From RUG100 sp963542695 (GTDB lineage: Bacteria; Bacillota; Clostridia; Peptostreptococcales; Anaerovoracaceae), in contig CAUTYX010000025.1 in the NCBI GenBank assembly GCA_963542695.1, forward strand, positions 1 to 5,773: a DNA stretch of 5,773 bases, read 5' to 3'. Position 1 is the stretch's first letter, and every line of letters starts with the position of its first letter. Made by a program: the position numbers and the translations under genes. This document shows, piece after piece, positions 4,719 through 5,773 of this stretch. Under the pieces are notes generated by a model. The model saw nothing but the letters and a program-made list of their open reading frames with translations, had not been told where the DNA came from and ran no database searches.

Positions 4719-5726
4719 TTATTCCTGCTTATGCCAGCCTTTCTCAAACATTACATATTCTTTCATTCTAAAAATGCAGTATAGTGGAATGCTCCAGTTA
4801 TGTGTATCAGTAATCCAATTGTCACCTACATTTTTTAGAGATGTTTTGAATGAAATAGTCGGTTTATATCGTTTACAAAAAACATTCAAACTTTTTGCTT
4901 TCGTATTATCTGCTGACTTCACTTCTATTGGAATCAAAACACCTTCATAATCTGTGATAAAGTCAACTTCTGCATCTGCTTTTGTTCTCCAAAAATAGCA
5001 ATCTATTCCCATTGAAACAAGCTGTGTCATTACATAATTCTCTGTCAACGCCCCCTTGAAATGAATAAAACTTTTATCCTCTTCCAATATAGTTCTATAA
5101 TTTAGATTTGATTTTCGCCTTAAGAGTCCGACATCTGACATGTATACCTTAAAATAAGTTGCATCCACCATCCCTAAAAGCGGTAATTGTGGATCATTGA
5201 CTAAATGCAGTCGATAAACCAATCCTGAGTTTACAAGCCATTGCAATGAATCTTCCAAATCTTTTGCTCTTGCTCCTTTTTTTACATGTGAAAAAATAAA
5301 CTTATTATTTTCTCTGGCAATCTGAGTAGGGATGGAGTCCCATATTAAACTAATACGATTAGCTTCTGTCTTAGTCGCATGTTTGCTAAAATCATCAGGA
5401 TAATCTTTTAAAATTCTATCCTGCACCATCTCTACTTCATTATAATTATGTGTTTCAATCCATGTTTTTACAGCTTCGGGCATGCCTCCAACTATATAAT
5501 AATTTTTTAAATATTTTTCCATTGGAATCGTATACATCTCTGGAAGTTTTCTTTCAAAGGGCATATTTTTTAAGCCTTCAATATATTTCTCCCCACCATC
5601 TGCTATTACGAATTCCGAAAAATTCATAGGAAACATTTCTAAACGATCCACTTTTCCAACCGGAAAAGAAATACCTTCCTGCTTTAATGCCACACCAAGT
5701 AAAGAGCCTGCTGCTATTAAATGAAG
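4719..5726 (-). CDS. ATP-binding protein with DUF4143, N-terminus missing
   Basis: This is the C-terminal 335 residues of an AAA-type ATPase of the large prokaryotic family that carries a C-terminal DUF4143 domain. The gene runs off the contig, so the Walker A and B motifs are not seen. The first genomic codon is Leu at 5726. Any five-residue MYKRQ extension is translated adapter. Numbered from that Leu, LIAAGSLLG (3-11) and RLEMFPMNFSEF (28-39) match the end of the ATPase core. DUF4143 follows, with SDVGLL (197-202), KGALTENYV (224-232) and the nuclease-like signature A-E-V-D-F (252-256) plus I-P-I-E-V-K-S (265-271), so D255, E268 and K270 form a PD-(D/E)xK-like set. Family members occur widely as solitary or mobile accessory genes of unclear function. 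Spot counts of 60-base lines give about 30-33% GC here against 43-48% in the other genes, hinting at a different origin. No export signal is visible in the part present. Confidence 0.88.
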   Translation of the reverse strand, partial: LHLIAAGSLLGVALKQEGISFPVGKVDRLEMFPMNFSEFVIADGGEKYIEGLKNMPFERKLPEMYTIPMEKYLKNYYIVGGMPEAVKTWIETHNYNEVEMVQDRILKDYPDDFSKHATKTEANRISLIWDSIPTQIARENNKFIFSHVKKGARAKDLEDSLQWLVNSGLVYRLHLVNDPQLPLLGMVDATYFKVYMSDVGLLRRKSNLNYRTILEEDKSFIHFKGALTENYVMTQLVSMGIDCYFWRTKADAEVDFITDYEGVLIPIEVKSADNTKAKSLNVFCKRYKPTISFKTSLKNVGDNWITDTHNWSIPLYCIFRMKEYVMFEKGWHKQE

Positions 5727-5773
5727 CTGTCTCTTATACACATCTCCGAGCCCACGAGACTACGCTGCATCTC
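5727..5773 (-). other. Illumina Nextera adapter (i7 side), not biological
   Basis: Bases 5727-5745 are the Tn5 mosaic end (CTGTCTCTTATACACATCT), 5746-5760 are CCGAGCCCACGAGAC, 5761-5768 (TACGCTGC) have the form of an 8-base i7 index, and 5769-5773 start the P7 oligo (ATCTC). This is the Nextera read-2 side. The adapter reads in frame into the ATPase gene and creates a false GTG start with the peptide MYKRQ. Confidence 0.98.

Noticed and set aside
50..5726. CRISPR arrays, tRNA or rRNA genes, insertion sequences
   Set aside because: No regularly spaced repeats, no tRNA-like or rRNA strings, and no transposase or terminal inverted repeats were found. The Tn5 mosaic ends at the borders belong to the library adapters, not to a natural transposon.

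Overview
The window is a short assembled contig, most likely from a low-GC Gram-positive bacterium (Bacillota, probably Clostridia; genus not determinable). The grounds are strong AAAGGAG or GGAGGAGG ribosome binding sites, a TTG start, Gram-positive-style signal peptides, a lipobox, a SAM-I (S-box) leader and U-tract terminators. All supported genes lie on the minus strand. Both ends are sequencing artefact: bases 1-49 and 5727-5773 are Illumina Nextera adapter and index, so only 50-5726 is biological.

Layout in the direction of transcription (right to left). At 5726-4719 is the C-terminal part of a DUF4143-type ATP-binding protein, cut by the contig end. At 4708-4472 come a good sigma-A promoter and a SAM-I riboswitch leader with an intrinsic terminator. 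These precede an N-formylglutamate amidohydrolase family gene (4471-3701). An extended -10 promoter and a 12-bp palindrome sit between that gene and a secreted or membrane-anchored GH114/TM1410-like glycosidase that starts at TTG (3648-2794). A further promoter precedes a secreted 379-residue protein (2599-1460). It has a basic domain with a DLNGDG calcium-type loop, a Lys/Pro/Asn linker, a rhodanese domain and a tail of three CxxC motifs in an 11-residue repeat. Next come its two halves as separate genes: a 215-residue secreted DLNGDG-domain protein (1358-711) and, 18 bp on, a 140-residue rhodanese lipoprotein (692-270). A hairpin terminator at 194-228 closes the cluster, and a perfect 34-bp palindrome lies at 53-86.

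How it fits together. Four of the five genes encode an enzyme-like or exported product, and three in a row (five domains) act outside the membrane: a polysaccharide-hydrolase-like barrel and two versions of a DLNGDG-plus-rhodanese pair. The coexistence of fused and split forms suggests that the two domains work together at the cell surface. The strongest regulatory observation is the SAM-I leader. Its terminator is built from the 3' strands of aptamer helices P4 and P1, so the drawn structure predicts that ligand binding prevents termination (an ON switch). Its target is an amidohydrolase rather than a methionine or cysteine gene. Sequence and pairing are read directly; the switch direction and all functional links are inference.
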